This document shows, one piece after another, positions 9,554-19,580 of a stretch of DNA of 64,000 nucleotides; position 1 is the stretch's first letter, and each line of letters opens with the position of its first letter. This DNA is from Pseudomonas sp. L5B5 (lineage in GTDB: Bacteria > Pseudomonadota > Gammaproteobacteria > Pseudomonadales > Pseudomonadaceae). A program made the translations under genes and the position numbers. The stretch lies in assembly GCF_020520285.1 (NCBI RefSeq), contig NZ_CP084742.1, positions 2,232,001 to 2,296,000 on the forward strand, given 5' to 3'. Under the pieces are notes generated by a model. It ran no database searches, was not told where the DNA came from, and saw only the letters and a program-made list of their open reading frames with translations.

Positions 9554-11868
9554 CAGGCACCCGCCTGCTGCCAGCCCTGCAACTGGTAGCGCACCGGCAA
9601 GTTGCGGATGCGCTTGCCGGTGGCGGCAAAGATGGCATTGCACAGGGCCGGGGCAATCGGTGGCACGCCAGGCTCACCCACACCTCCCAGCGGCACCTCT
9701 CCAGGCGGTGTCACCAGATGCACTTGAACCTCCTTCGGTGCCAGAGACATGCGTGCCACTTCGTACATATGGAAGTTGTCCTGCTGGACCTTGCCATCCT
9801 TGAAGCTGATTTCCCCCAGCACCGCATTGCCCAGCCCCATGACACAGGCGCCTTCGAACTGCGAGCGGATACGCTCGGGGTTGATCTGCGGGCCACAGTC
9901 AACGGCGATATCGGCCTTGTGCACCACCAGGGTGCCATCACCCTTGACCTCCACCTCGATCACCGCCGCTACATAGGTCACGAAACTGTAGTGCACAGCC
10001 AGCCCCAAGCCTCGCCCCTTGGGCAGCTTGCGCCCCCAGCCGGCAGCCTTGGCCGCGGTCTCCAGCACGTTGCGCAGGCGACCGGTGTCGATGGGATAAC
10101 GCTCGGGCGACTCGCCATAGTTCCACTCCTCGCTCAAGGTCCGCGGATCGATCTGCCGATCCGGCCCCAACAGCCGCAGCTGGTACTTCAGCGGATCCTC
10201 GCCGGCCTTGTGCGCCAACTCGTCGATAAAGCTCTGGATCGCAAAACCATGGGGAATATTCGACACCGAGCGATACCAGCCAACCCGGGTATGAGCCGCC
10301 GCCTCGGGGTTCTCCAGGCGGACATTGGGAATGGCATAGGCCATGTTGGTGAACCCCATCCCCAGCTCGAAGGCTCCTTCGTGGGTCATACCCGGGGCGA
10401 ACAAGGCAGTGATGCTCGGCGCTACGGTGCGATGCAGCCACGCCGCAGGCATGCCGTCCTTGTTCAGCCCGGCCTTGAGGTATTCGGCCGATACCGTATG
10501 GAAATAGGAATTGTGGATATCGTCTTCCCGTGTCCATTGCACCCGCACCGCCTTGCCGGGAAAGGCCTTGGCCAGGATCGCCGCCTCGATAATGAAGTCG
10601 GGCTTGGACTTGCGACCAAAACCGCCACCCAGCAAGGTAACGTTCACCGTGACCTGGTCAAAGCCGATCCCCAGCCGTTCGGCGATCCGCTCGCGGGTCA
10701 CCTGGGGCGCCTGGCTCGGCGCCCAGGCCTCACAGCGGCCATCCTGGAAACGGGCCACGGCGACCATCGGCTCCATAGGCGCCTGGGCCAGGTGCGGCAA
10801 GTAGTAGGTGGCCTCCAGACTCTCGTCGGCGCGGCCCAGGGCCTCTTCAAGGTTACCGGTGTTGCGCACCACCTTGCCCGGCTTGTGGGCGGCGGCCTCC
10901 AGCTCCTTGCGGTACTCGACGGAGTTGTAACCGGCATTGACTCCATCGTCCCACTCGATTTTCAACGCATCACGGCCCTTGATCGCCGCCCAGGTGTTGC
11001 TCGCCACCACCGCTACACCGCCCAGGGGCTGGAACTCCGAGGGCAGAGGGCGGCCTTCGATGGGAATCACCTTGATCACCCCGGGCACCTTCAGCGCAGC
11101 GCTGTCATCGACGGACCTGAGCTTGCCGCCATAAACCCGGGGCCGGGCCACTGCGGCGAACAGCATGCCCTCGAAATGCACATCGGCACCGTACACCGCA
11201 CGACCGCTGACAATGTCCTGGCCGTCGATCGCGCGAGTCGCCTCCTTGCCGATGTAACGAAACTCCGAGGCCGGCTTCAGCCGCAGGCTGTCCCGAGCGG
11301 GCACCGCCAGAGCTCCGGCAGCGGCGGCCAGGGCGCCATAGCCCAGCTCCCGCCCGCTGGGCTGGTGGATCACCTTGTGCAGCTGTGCCCGGCACTCCGC
11401 CAGTGGCACTTGCCACTGCGCGGCGGCGGCCTGTTCGAGCATGGTCCGCGCGGCCGCGCCACAACGGCGCATCGGCTCGTACCAGTGACGCATGCTGCGC
11501 GAACCGTCGGTGTCCTGGTTGCCATAACGCACCTCGTCCCCCGGCGCCTGCCTGACCTTGACCAGGGCCCAGTCGGCTTCCAGTTCGTCGGCCACCACCA
11601 TGCTCAGGCTGGTGCGCACGCCCTGGCCCATTTCCGAACGGTTGCAGATCACCGTCACACTACCGTCGGCGTCGATGCTCACATAAACCTTGGGATCATC
11701 GATCCAGCCGTGGGGCATGCCGTCGGCACCAAATGGCTTGTCCTCGGCAAACGCGTCCTGCCAGCCCCAACTCGCGGCCAGCACCAGGGCGCCGGTGGCG
11801 CCCACGCCCTTGAGAAAACCCCGGCGACTCAGGTTGTTCAGGGTGAAATCCGCGGGTAGGCGACTCAT
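9553..11868 (-). CDS. Molybdopterin-binding subunit of an IorB-like oxidoreductase, Tat-exported
   Basis: A 771-residue large subunit of the xanthine oxidase family, most like isoquinoline 1-oxidoreductase or aldehyde dehydrogenase beta subunits. The N-terminus carries a Tat signal with SRRGFLKG (about residues 14-21) followed by a hydrophobic stretch and an AFA cleavage site, so it works in the periplasm with cofactor loaded in the cytoplasm. Molybdopterin-binding signatures include GGGFGRKS and a C-terminal [10 protein letters not shown], where the Glu is the expected catalytic base. It overlaps the 2Fe-2S subunit by 4 nt. The true substrate (aldehyde or N-heterocycle) cannot be told from sequence. 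Confidence 0.9.
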   Translation of the reverse strand: MSRLPADFTLNNLSRRGFLKGVGATGALVLAASWGWQDAFAEDKPFGADGMPHGWIDDPKVYVSIDADGSVTVICNRSEMGQGVRTSLSMVVADELEADWALVKVRQAPGDEVRYGNQDTDGSRSMRHWYEPMRRCGAAARTMLEQAAAAQWQVPLAECRAQLHKVIHQPSGRELGYGALAAAAGALAVPARDSLRLKPASEFRYIGKEATRAIDGQDIVSGRAVYGADVHFEGMLFAAVARPRVYGGKLRSVDDSAALKVPGVIKVIPIEGRPLPSEFQPLGGVAVVASNTWAAIKGRDALKIEWDDGVNAGYNSVEYRKELEAAAHKPGKVVRNTGNLEEALGRADESLEATYYLPHLAQAPMEPMVAVARFQDGRCEAWAPSQAPQVTRERIAERLGIGFDQVTVNVTLLGGGFGRKSKPDFIIEAAILAKAFPGKAVRVQWTREDDIHNSYFHTVSAEYLKAGLNKDGMPAAWLHRTVAPSITALFAPGMTHEGAFELGMGFTNMAYAIPNVRLENPEAAAHTRVGWYRSVSNIPHGFAIQSFIDELAHKAGEDPLKYQLRLLGPDRQIDPRTLSEEWNYGESPERYPIDTGRLRNVLETAAKAAGWGRKLPKGRGLGLAVHYSFVTYVAAVIEVEVKGDGTLVVHKADIAVDCGPQINPERIRSQFEGACVMGLGNAVLGEISFKDGKVQQDNFHMYEVARMSLAPKEVQVHLVTPPGEVPLGGVGEPGVPPIAPALCNAIFAATGKRIRNLPVRYQLQGWQQAGA

Positions 11869-12335
11869 GCCTTGTCCTCCTGCAAATGGCTGGAGGCATG
11901 GCGGATCGCGGTCTTGATCCGGTTGTACGTACCACAGCGGCAGATGTTGCCGAGCATCGCCTCCTCGATCTGTTCATCGCTGGGATTGGGGTGGGTCTTG
12001 AGCAACGCGGTGGCGGACATGATCTGTCCGCCCTGGCAATAACCGCACTGGGCCACCGCGATATCCAGCCAGGCCTGTTGCACCACCTGGCCTACCGGAT
12101 CGTTGTGCAGGTTGTCGATGGTGCTGACGTTCTTGCCCAGTACCGCGCCAACAGGGGTGATGCAACTGCGAGCCGGGTCGCCGTCGATATGGATGGTGCA
12201 CGCACCGCACAAGCCCATGCCGCAACCGAACTTGGTGCCGTTGTAGCCGATCACGTCGCGAATCGCCCACAACAGGGGCATGTCCTCACTGACGTCCAGT
12301 GGATGATCCTGACCATTGAGTTTCAGAGTAATCAT
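11865..12335 (-). CDS. 2Fe-2S subunit of IorA-like oxidoreductase
   Basis: A 156-residue electron-transfer subunit with two 2Fe-2S clusters. The plant-type cluster motif CGMGLCGACTIH and the C-terminal cluster motifs CGYCQGG and CRCGTYNRI are complete. It has no signal peptide and is presumably exported by riding with the Tat-bearing large subunit. The start at MITLKLNG matches the family; an in-frame extension of 20 residues upstream does not. It is the first gene of a four-gene operon (this subunit, the molybdopterin subunit, xdhC, mocA-like). An 18-bp palindrome lies about 100 bp upstream. Confidence 0.9.
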   Translation of the reverse strand: MITLKLNGQDHPLDVSEDMPLLWAIRDVIGYNGTKFGCGMGLCGACTIHIDGDPARSCITPVGAVLGKNVSTIDNLHNDPVGQVVQQAWLDIAVAQCGYCQGGQIMSATALLKTHPNPSDEQIEEAMLGNICRCGTYNRIKTAIRHASSHLQEDKA

Positions 12336-12435
12336 GGGCACGCCCGCATTCTGTAAGGGGATGGGGTCGAGCCATCTGGTCGCGCGGTACTGCAACTGCG
12401 GTACGCAGATCGGCTCAGGCTAATCGAGCTCTCTT

Positions 12436-12453
12436 GTGAAGACGGGTCTTCAC
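12436..12453. promoter_or_regulatory. Perfect 18-bp palindrome, candidate operator
   Basis: GTGAAGAC-GG-GTCTTCAC is a perfect inverted repeat with 8-bp arms in the upstream region of the molybdenum-hydroxylase operon, about 100 bp from its first ATG. No T tract follows, so it is not a terminator. It is the type of site bound by a dimeric repressor or activator; no regulator gene is adjacent. Confidence 0.5.
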
Positions 12454-12514
12454 CGGGCCCTTGGACACAGCAAAAAGCACATTCTTAGCCTGCTAAGTTA
12501 AGCCCTAATTAAGC

Positions 12515-12556
12515 AAAAAGCCTTGCCCGAACGTCATTCGAGCAAGGCTTTTTTTG
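12515..12556 (-). terminator. Terminator of the exbB-murB operon
   Basis: AAGCCTTGC and GCAAGGCTT arms surround a 15-nt loop and are flanked by A and T tracts. The hairpin lies just beyond the murB stop on the minus strand. Confidence 0.85.
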
Positions 12557-12577
12557 ATGGCCACGGCCAACGAACGA

Positions 12578-13603
12578 TCAGGCCCCGTAGAGGTTGGGCT
12601 CCATCTCCAGTTCGACCTGGAAGCGCTCGGCGATGTCGCGCTGGATCTTCAGGGCCAGGGCCAGTAGTTGCTGGCCACTGGCGTTGCCGTAATTGACCAG
12701 CACCAGAGACTGCAAGCGATGAACCCCGGCATCGGCCTCGCGAAAGCCCTTCCAGCCCGCCTGTTCGATCAGCCACCCGGCCGCCAGCTTCACCTGCCCG
12801 TCCGCCTGGGGGTAACCCACCAGGTTCGGGTGTTCCTGGCGAATTCGCTCCGCCAGCACCGCCGGGACCACCGGGTTCTTGAAGAAGCTGCCGGCATTGC
12901 CCAGTACCGCCGGATCCGGGAGCTTCTCGCTACGAATGCTGCAGATCGCCCGGCTGACATCGCTGGCAGTGGGGTGCGCGATGCCCTGCTCCGCCAGGCG
13001 CTGGCGTACCGGGCCGTATTCCAGGTGCAGGTGTCCGGCCCGGCTCAGGGCAAAACGCACCCGCAGGATCACCCAGCGCCCGGTTTCACGCTTGAACAGG
13101 CTGTCGCGGTAGGCGAACTGGCACTGCTCCAGATCGAAGTCCCGCAGCTCGCCAGTCCGGCGATCCAGGGCGGTGAGACCGGCGAACACATCCTTGATCT
13201 CGACACCGTAGGCACCGATATTCTGCATCGGCGCTGCCCCCACGGTACCGGGGATCAGGCTGAGGTTCTCCAGGCCGGACAACCCTTGGTCCAGGGTCCA
13301 CTGGACGAAGGGGTGCCAGGTCTCCCCGGCCTCGGCTTCCACCACCACCCTCTGCCCGTCGTCGCTGAGCAGGCGAATGCCACGGCTGGCCATGCGCAGC
13401 ACCAGGGCCTGGATGTTCCCGGCCAGCAACAGGTTGCTGCCACCACCGATCACCAGCAGAGGCAATTGGTGCTTGCGACCATAGTCCAGAGCCTCGCGCA
13501 CATCGGCATCGTCATGGGCCTGGGCGAACAGCCTGGCCTTGACCTCGACCCCGAAACTGTTGAACGGCTTGAGGGACACATCGGACTGGATATCCAGGTT
13601 CAT
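12578..13603 (-). CDS. murB: UDP-N-acetylenolpyruvoylglucosamine reductase
   Basis: A 341-residue FAD-dependent reductase that completes UDP-MurNAc synthesis for peptidoglycan. The FAD-binding part has VIGGGSNLLLAG and LIPGTVGAAPMQNIGAYG; catalytic residues are expected in YRDSLFK (Arg), NAGSFFKNP (Ser) and the C-terminal VELEMEP (Glu). Length and lack of a short loop fit the E. coli-like type I enzyme. Its ATG overlaps the phosphatase gene by 4 nt; it is the last gene of the envelope operon. Confidence 0.95.
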   Translation of the reverse strand: MNLDIQSDVSLKPFNSFGVEVKARLFAQAHDDADVREALDYGRKHQLPLLVIGGGSNLLLAGNIQALVLRMASRGIRLLSDDGQRVVVEAEAGETWHPFVQWTLDQGLSGLENLSLIPGTVGAAPMQNIGAYGVEIKDVFAGLTALDRRTGELRDFDLEQCQFAYRDSLFKRETGRWVILRVRFALSRAGHLHLEYGPVRQRLAEQGIAHPTASDVSRAICSIRSEKLPDPAVLGNAGSFFKNPVVPAVLAERIRQEHPNLVGYPQADGQVKLAAGWLIEQAGWKGFREADAGVHRLQSLVLVNYGNASGQQLLALALKIQRDIAERFQVELEMEPNLYGA

Positions 13604-14064
13604 AGGCGCCCCTTCAATTCGATCACCAGCCGGTCACAGGCCGCCTCGATCAGATCCAGCACTTGCTCGAAGCCCTTCTCACCGTCGTAGTACGGGTCCG
13701 GCACCTCATCAATCACGGCCTCGTAGCGGCGCAGGAAAAGATCCAGCTCTGCCTTGCCCCGGGCCGGCTGCAAGGCCTTGAGGTTGCGCAGGTTGCTCTG
13801 GTCCATGGCGAGAATCAGGTCATAGTGCGAGAAGTCGGCACTGCTGACCTGCTGCGCCCGTTGCGCCGACAGGTCATAACCGCGCTGCAGCGCCGCCCGC
13901 TGGCTGCGTGAGTCCGGCGCCTTGCCCACATGCCAGTCGCTGGTGCCGGCGGACGCCACCCGCACCTGGCCGGCCAGGCCGGCTTCACGCAATTTGTGGC
14001 GCAGTACGCCTTCGGCGGTGGGCGAACGGCAGATGTTGCCCAGGCAGACGAACAGGACCTGCAT
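13600..14064 (-). CDS. Low-molecular-weight protein tyrosine phosphatase
   Basis: A 154-residue LMW-PTP. The P-loop CLGNICRS (nucleophile Cys7, Arg13) is at the N-terminus and the general-acid loop is in DEVPDPYYDG. The ATG at 14064 overlaps the kdsB stop by one base (TGATG), so it is preferred over the TTG one codon upstream. Family members dephosphorylate tyrosine kinases or arginine-phosphorylated proteins; no BY-kinase lies nearby, and its place between kdsB and murB is conserved in Pseudomonas. Confidence 0.92.
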   Translation of the reverse strand: MQVLFVCLGNICRSPTAEGVLRHKLREAGLAGQVRVASAGTSDWHVGKAPDSRSQRAALQRGYDLSAQRAQQVSSADFSHYDLILAMDQSNLRNLKALQPARGKAELDLFLRRYEAVIDEVPDPYYDGEKGFEQVLDLIEAACDRLVIELKGRL

Positions 14065-14828
14065 CAAGCCTCCAACAGGCGTCGGACGCGCTCGAGGTCT
14101 TCGGCGGTATCCACGCCGGTAGGCGGCGCCTCAAGGGCATCGGCCACATGAATTCGCACGCCGTGCCACAAGGCCCGCAGCTGCTCCAGGGACTCGGTGT
14201 TCTCCAGCCAGCAAGGTCCCCAGCTGACGAAGTCCTGGAGGAAGCCGGCACGGTACGCGTAGATCCCGATATGGCGCCGATAAGGCACGCCGGCCGGCAG
14301 TTCGTCGCGATTGCGGGCGAAGGCGTCCCGGGCCCAGGGCAAGGTCGAACGGCTGAAGGTCAGCGCCAGGCCATCGAGGTCGCTGACCACCTTGACCACA
14401 TTGGGGTTGAACAAGGTCTCTGCATCCTCGATCGGCTCGGCCAGGGTGGCCATGCGCGCCTCGGGATGGGCTGCCAGGTTGGCCGCCACCTGATCGATCA
14501 CCGCCGGAGGGATCAGCGGCTCGTCGCCCTGGACATTGACCACGATGGCATCCGCCGCCAGGCCCAACTGGGCAGCGACCTCGGCCAGGCGATCAGTGCC
14601 CGAGTTGTGGTCTTCGCGGGTCAGCAGCGCCTCGGCGCCAAAACCCTGGCAAGCATCGACGATACGCTGGTCGTCGGTAGCCACCACCACACGCTCGGCG
14701 CGGCTCTTGCTGGCCTGCTCCCAGACCCACTGGACCATCGGCTTGCCGGCGATCATCTGCAGCGGCTTGCCCGGCAGGCGGGTGGACGCGAAACGCGCCG
14801 GAATGACCACGGTGAAGGCGCTGGTCAT
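14064..14828 (-). CDS. kdsB: 3-deoxy-manno-octulosonate cytidylyltransferase
   Basis: A 254-residue CMP-Kdo synthetase that activates Kdo for lipopolysaccharide inner core. The N-terminal [14 protein letters not shown] nucleotide-binding motif, [10 protein letters not shown] and [10 protein letters not shown] are all typical. It overlaps ycaR by 4 nt upstream and the phosphatase gene by one base downstream, so it sits inside a translationally coupled cluster with lpxK and murB. Confidence 0.96.
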   Translation of the reverse strand: MTSAFTVVIPARFASTRLPGKPLQMIAGKPMVQWVWEQASKSRAERVVVATDDQRIVDACQGFGAEALLTREDHNSGTDRLAEVAAQLGLAADAIVVNVQGDEPLIPPAVIDQVAANLAAHPEARMATLAEPIEDAETLFNPNVVKVVSDLDGLALTFSRSTLPWARDAFARNRDELPAGVPYRRHIGIYAYRAGFLQDFVSWGPCWLENTESLEQLRALWHGVRIHVADALEAPPTGVDTAEDLERVRRLLEA

Positions 14829-15010
14829 TTGTCCAGGCGCTCCTCGGTGCTCAGGGTGCGGGCTTCGCTTTCCAGCATCACCGGAATACCGTCGCGGATC
14901 GGATAGGCCAGGCCGGCGCCCTTGCTGATCAGCTCGGTCTTGTCGGCACTGAGTTTGAGGGGGCCCTTGCAGATCGGGCAGGCCAGGATGTCGAGCAGTT
15001 TGGTGTCCAT
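14825..15010 (-). CDS. ycaR: Trm112-like zinc-ribbon protein
   Basis: A 61-residue protein of the Trm112/YcaR family. The CPICKG motif gives two potential metal ligands; the [16 protein letters not shown] segment is the family signature. These small proteins sit between lpxK and kdsB in many proteobacteria. Their molecular role in bacteria is not established. Confidence 0.93.
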   Translation of the reverse strand: MDTKLLDILACPICKGPLKLSADKTELISKGAGLAYPIRDGIPVMLESEARTLSTEERLDK

Positions 15011-15035
15011 GAGGATTTCCCTGGATAGAAGCGAT

Positions 15036-16046
15036 TTAAGGCAATAGACGGTCAGGCAACAGGCGCATCAACTGGGTATCGAACCAGGCGACGAAGGCCG
15101 GCGAAGGCACCGCGTCGACCGCCAGGTACCACCAGTCGGCCGCCGCGAACTCGCGACACTTGACTGCATCCTTCTCGGTCATGACCAGCGGCAATGACGG
15201 AGTGAAGGCCAAGGCCTGAGGGCTGTATTGGGCGTGATCGGCAAATGCATGGGGGACAGGTTGCCAGTGTAGCGTTTCAAGGGTCTTGAAGAAACGCTGG
15301 GGATTGCCGATGCCGGCCACCGCATGCACCGCCTGGCCCGGGGCGAAATGCTCCACCGGGCGACGCTCGCCGCTTTGCAGGTTGACCAGCGCCGAAGGCT
15401 TGAGTTGAAAGGCAAAACCATCGGCACGATCGGCGCCGGCCCCGTTGTACAGCAAGGCATCCACACTGTGCAGGCGCTCCACCGGCTCGCGCAGCGGGCC
15501 GGCCGGCAGGCAGCGGCGATTACCCAGCCCTCGGGCAGCGTCGATCAGCACCAGTTCCAGGTCGCGGGCCAGGCGGTAATGCTGCAGCCCATCGTCGGAC
15601 AGGATCAGGTCCAGCGGCTCGGCGGCCAGTAGCGCCTGTACTGCGCGACTGCGATCGGGATCGATCATCAGGGGTACGCCGCAGCGCTGGACAATCAGCA
15701 GCGGCTCGTCGCCGGCCACTTCGGCGCTGTCCGTGGCGGCGACCCGCCAGGGCAATTGCGGTGGCTTGGCACCGTAGCCGCGACTGACCACCCCGACCCG
15801 CAGGCCAAGGCGCTGGCAATGTTCCACCAGCCACAGGATCAGCGGCGTCTTGCCGGTGCCGCCCACGGTGATATTGCCCACCACCACCAGCGGCACCGGC
15901 GGCTGGTAGATGTCGCCCTCGCCCGCCAGGAAGCGTTGGCGCTTGCCTACCACCACGCGGCGGTACAGCCATTCCAGGGGCTGCAGCAGTTTCAGCGCGG
16001 GGTGGCCCTGATACCAGGCGGCGAGCAGACGATCGGAAAGTGCCAT
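15036..16046 (-). CDS. lpxK: Tetraacyldisaccharide 4'-kinase
   Basis: A 336-residue membrane-associated kinase that phosphorylates the lipid A disaccharide at the 4' position. The Walker A motif GGTGKTP is at about residues 62-68, preceded by VVVGNIT; SRGYG and SDDGLQHY are further family motifs. The ATG at 16046 overlaps the exbD stop by one base (TGATG); the open frame continues upstream but lies within exbD. Together with kdsB it makes this cluster a lipopolysaccharide operon. Confidence 0.95.
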   Translation of the reverse strand: MALSDRLLAAWYQGHPALKLLQPLEWLYRRVVVGKRQRFLAGEGDIYQPPVPLVVVGNITVGGTGKTPLILWLVEHCQRLGLRVGVVSRGYGAKPPQLPWRVAATDSAEVAGDEPLLIVQRCGVPLMIDPDRSRAVQALLAAEPLDLILSDDGLQHYRLARDLELVLIDAARGLGNRRCLPAGPLREPVERLHSVDALLYNGAGADRADGFAFQLKPSALVNLQSGERRPVEHFAPGQAVHAVAGIGNPQRFFKTLETLHWQPVPHAFADHAQYSPQALAFTPSLPLVMTEKDAVKCREFAAADWWYLAVDAVPSPAFVAWFDTQLMRLLPDRLLP

Positions 16047-16474
16047 CAGGGTGCCGCTGCCGCCTCGACGGTGGTCATGCGCAGGTGGCTGAAACCGAGC
16101 TTGCCGGCCGCGTCCATGGCAGTGATCACCGCTTGATGCTGGGTCTTGCCGTCGGCGCTGATGGACAACGGCAGGTTGGTATCGCCAGCGGACTCCTTCT
16201 GCAACGCGTCGATCAGGGTCGCCAGGTCGTTCTTGGGCAGCACCTGGTTGTTCACCGAGAACACCCCGTCGGCGCTGATGGCGATATCCAGCTGCTTGAC
16301 CTGCTGGTCCTCGGCGGGCGAGCCGCTGACCGCCTCGGGCAGGTCGACACGCAACTCGGTTTCGCGAGTGAAGGTGGTGGTCACCACGAAGAACAGCAGC
16401 AGGATGAACACCACGTCGATCAGGGACGCGAGGTTGATATCCACGGTTTCCCGCGGTTTGCGACGGAATTTCAC
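16046..16474 (-). CDS. exbD: ExbD/TolR-family biopolymer transport protein
   Basis: A 142-residue single-span inner-membrane protein. The N-terminus [28 protein letters not shown] holds the conserved membrane Asp of the proton channel, followed by a periplasmic domain. It pairs with the ExbB-like protein encoded immediately upstream (4-nt overlap) and is coupled to lpxK. The pair in this position is distinct from the TonB-linked exbBD; its energised partner is not obvious. Confidence 0.92.
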   Translation of the reverse strand: MKFRRKPRETVDINLASLIDVVFILLLFFVVTTTFTRETELRVDLPEAVSGSPAEDQQVKQLDIAISADGVFSVNNQVLPKNDLATLIDALQKESAGDTNLPLSISADGKTQHQAVITAMDAAGKLGFSHLRMTTVEAAAAP

Positions 16475-17106
16475 GCTTTGCCCTCGGCCAGGTCGACATC
16501 GCGGTCGCCCTGGATCACTTCCACCAGCTTGATGGCCTCCTGCTCCATGCCCACCACCAGTTCATCGACCCGGCGCTGCAGGAAGCGGTGGAAAAACACC
16601 GCTGGAATACCCACCATCAGGCCCGCAGCGGTCGTGATCAGTGCCTTGGAAATACCACCGGCCAATACATGGGCGTTGGAGGTCATGCCCGACCCCATGA
16701 ACGAACTGAAGATGTCGATCATGCCCAGCACCGTGCCCAGCAGGCCCAGCAGGGGCGCCATCGCGGCGATGGTGCCAAGGGCATTGAGGTAGCGCTCCAG
16801 CTCGTGAATGACCCGGGCGGCCGCTTCTTCAATGCACTCCTTCATGATCTCGCGGCCATGCCTGGAGTTGGCCAGGCCTGCCGCCAGGATCTCGCCCAGG
16901 GGCGAATCGGCGCGCAGCTCCTTGAGCTTGTCCTTGTTCAGTTGCTTGTCCTTGATCCAGCGCCAGACCTGGCCCAGCAAGTGAGGAGGTGTGACTCGGC
17001 TGGCCCGCAGGGTCCACAAGCGCTCGGCAATGATGCCCACGGCAGCGATGGAACTCAGGATGATCGGCAACATCATCCAACCGCCGGATTTGACCAATTC
17101 CCACAC
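16471..17106 (-). CDS. exbB: ExbB/TolQ-family proton channel protein
   Basis: A 211-residue MotA/TolQ/ExbB protein with three transmembrane helices and the conserved [17 protein letters not shown] signature. The GTG at 17106 ([13 protein letters not shown] follows) was chosen because GAGGGG lies 9 nt upstream and the family starts there; a GTG 10 codons earlier lacks a ribosome site. It opens the operon exbB-exbD-lpxK-ycaR-kdsB-ptp-murB. Confidence 0.9.
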   Translation of the reverse strand: MWELVKSGGWMMLPIILSSIAAVGIIAERLWTLRASRVTPPHLLGQVWRWIKDKQLNKDKLKELRADSPLGEILAAGLANSRHGREIMKECIEEAAARVIHELERYLNALGTIAAMAPLLGLLGTVLGMIDIFSSFMGSGMTSNAHVLAGGISKALITTAAGLMVGIPAVFFHRFLQRRVDELVVGMEQEAIKLVEVIQGDRDVDLAEGKA

Positions 17107-17208
17107 AGTGACAGTCCCCTCGAAAAAGTGCGCCACTCTAACATAGGGGCCGGACGCACCGAAGACCGTGATGTCGCATGTTCCCGGGCTTTAATAACCC
17201 ACGGTTAT

Positions 17209-19452
17209 TTAAGGCATTGTTGGCGCCTCGCGCCAGAAACGCCGCTGCCCCCGCACGCTGTAGACAGACCCGAAGGTTCCTAGCTGCACCCGCAGCGCCC
17301 CTTGCTCGGCACTGTCATAAAGAGGCACGCCCAAGTCCCGATACCGCGCCACCACCTGTGGATGTGGATGGCCGTAGGCATTGCCTCGACCTCGGGACAC
17401 CAGCACCGCTTCGGGCTGCAACCGTAGCAACAGGGCCCGGGATGACGAAGTCCGGCTGCCATGGTGCGGCGCCTGCAGCCATTGGGTGCGCAGCGCCAGC
17501 GGGCTGTCGAGCAAGGCCTTCTCGGCATGGATGTCGATATCGCCCGTGAGCAGCAAGCGCTCGCCACGGGCCTCGACCTGCAGGACGCAGGAAGCCTGGT
17601 TGCCGTCGCGGGCCTGGTCCCATTGCCACTGGCTGAAACGCACGCCATCCCATTGCCAGCTCGCCCCGGACTCGCAGGGCCTGGCACCCAGGGCAGGCGG
17701 CAAGGCCTGGGGCTCGCCACTGCGCACCAGGCGCACCGGCAGCGCACGCTGCACCGCCAGGGCACCACCGGCGTGATCGTTATCCGCATGACTGAGCAGC
17801 ATCAGGTCCAGTTGCCGGATACCCAGCCGGTGCAGGGTCGGCACCACCACTCGCTCGCCCAGGTCGAAGTCGCCGCTGCGAGCGCCGGCGTCATACAGCA
17901 TCGCGTGATTACGGGTACGCAGGATGAACGACAAGCCCTGCCCCACATCCAGCTGCCAGACCTCGGCCTGGCCATGGGGCACCCGCTGCGGCGGCGGCCA
18001 CACCACCAGCAGCAACAACGGCCAGCCCAGGATCCGCAATGGCACGCCCGGGGGCAACAGCAGCAACAGCGCCCCCAGGCTGCCCAGCCCCCAGACCCAG
18101 CCGGGAAGCAGCGGCGCTACCCAGGCGGGGCACCATCGGGCGACAACGCCCAGCCAACCAAACAGCCAGTCCAGCAATCCGCCGGCCAGCCACAGCAAAC
18201 CCTCGCCCACCGCGGGTACAGGCAGCAACAGGCATCCCAGCAAGGCCGGTGGCAGCACCAGGAAGCTGATCCAGGGGACGGCCAACAGATTGGCCAGCGG
18301 GCCACTCACGCTGATGGGCAGGCCCAGGGCCAGCATGGCAGGCAACAGGCCGATCGCGACCAGCCACTGGGCACGGGTCCAGCTCTGCCACCAGCGCCAG
18401 GTCCCCAGGCGACCGGCAAAGGTGAAGACCAGCACCGCCACCGCCGCGAATGACAACCAGAACCCGGGTTGCAAGCTGGCCAGGGGCTCGAACAGCAGCA
18501 CCGCATCGAGCGCCAGCAGCAATGGCCACCAAGTGCCCAGGTGACGGAAACGCAAGCGCCAGAGCAGGACCAGGGCCACCATTACGCAGGCACGCTGCAC
18601 CGGCACATCGAACCCCGCCAGCAAGCCATACCCCAATGCACCGAGAAACCCCAGGGCACAGGCCCAGGGCAGCCAGGGCCAGCGTGCCGGCCATACGCCC
18701 AGCCGTGCCAGCCCCGCCACGGCGAGGTAGATCACCCCGGCCAGAAGGCTGATGTGCTGCCCCGAAATGACCATCAGGTGCACCGTTCCAGTGTCTTGCA
18801 GCAGTTGCCAGTCTTCACGCGCCAGCCCGGAGCCATCACCCATCACCAGGGCCGCCAGGCCGCCGGCCCGGCCATGGGCCTCGACTGCCAGCAAGCGCTG
18901 GCGCAGGCGGTCGCGCCAGGCGCCATGGGCCGGCGCCTGCAGATGGCCGTCCTTGACCGTACCGATAGCGCCGACTCGCCGGGCCAACAACCAGGCCTCG
19001 TAGTCGAAACCCTGCAGGTTGAGCATCCCCACGGGACGTCGCAAGGTGACCGCCAGGCGCCATCGCTCGCCGCTGCGCACCGGCGGCCCGTCGCGCCAGC
19101 TCAGGCGCATCAGCCGTGGCAGGCGCTCACGCCGGGACTGGGCATTGTGCAGTTCGAAACGCACCACCCCCGCACTCGCCTCCGGCAAGCCGGTGACCCG
19201 CCCCTCCAGCCAGCGAGTCTGCCCATCCAGGCGGGATACCAGGCGATCGTCGAGCGCCCACTGAGCACAAGCACAGGCCCAGGTGAAACCGAATAGGAAA
19301 AATGCCACCGGATGTGTACGAAATGGCAGCAGCATCAAGGCCAGCACCGACATCGCCAGCAACGACCAGCCCGGTGGCAAGACCGGCAGAAAACCCATTG
19401 CCAGCAGCCCCGCAGCCAATGCCAGCATCCCTGTGCGCATAAACCAGCCCAT
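17209..19452 (-). CDS. comEC: ComEC/Rec2-family DNA uptake channel protein
   Basis: A 747-residue polytopic membrane protein. An N-terminal membrane segment and DUF4131/OB part are followed by the Competence domain with many transmembrane helices and a C-terminal metallo-beta-lactamase-like domain whose HADNDHAGG motif matches HxDxDH. In competent bacteria it forms the channel for single-stranded DNA. Natural transformation is not typical of this group, so the actual use is open. It lies just upstream of exbB but a separate promoter is likely. Confidence 0.93.
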   Translation of the reverse strand: MGWFMRTGMLALAAGLLAMGFLPVLPPGWSLLAMSVLALMLLPFRTHPVAFFLFGFTWACACAQWALDDRLVSRLDGQTRWLEGRVTGLPEASAGVVRFELHNAQSRRERLPRLMRLSWRDGPPVRSGERWRLAVTLRRPVGMLNLQGFDYEAWLLARRVGAIGTVKDGHLQAPAHGAWRDRLRQRLLAVEAHGRAGGLAALVMGDGSGLAREDWQLLQDTGTVHLMVISGQHISLLAGVIYLAVAGLARLGVWPARWPWLPWACALGFLGALGYGLLAGFDVPVQRACVMVALVLLWRLRFRHLGTWWPLLLALDAVLLFEPLASLQPGFWLSFAAVAVLVFTFAGRLGTWRWWQSWTRAQWLVAIGLLPAMLALGLPISVSGPLANLLAVPWISFLVLPPALLGCLLLPVPAVGEGLLWLAGGLLDWLFGWLGVVARWCPAWVAPLLPGWVWGLGSLGALLLLLPPGVPLRILGWPLLLLVVWPPPQRVPHGQAEVWQLDVGQGLSFILRTRNHAMLYDAGARSGDFDLGERVVVPTLHRLGIRQLDLMLLSHADNDHAGGALAVQRALPVRLVRSGEPQALPPALGARPCESGASWQWDGVRFSQWQWDQARDGNQASCVLQVEARGERLLLTGDIDIHAEKALLDSPLALRTQWLQAPHHGSRTSSSRALLLRLQPEAVLVSRGRGNAYGHPHPQVVARYRDLGVPLYDSAEQGALRVQLGTFGSVYSVRGQRRFWREAPTMP

Positions 19453-19580
19453 CCATGGCAGTCCCTACCCTTGGCTTAGCCGAGGATGGCCGGAGGGGGC
19501 TTTATCATTTGTCACAATGTCTGAATTTTCGATGGTTACAATCCGGTCATAATCGACGCTTGACCCGACCGAGAAGCCTT

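Noticed and set aside
9181-11859. An 892-residue plus-strand open frame over the molybdenum hydroxylase
   Set aside because: It is a shadow of the IorB-like gene on the other strand, with no recognisable motif.
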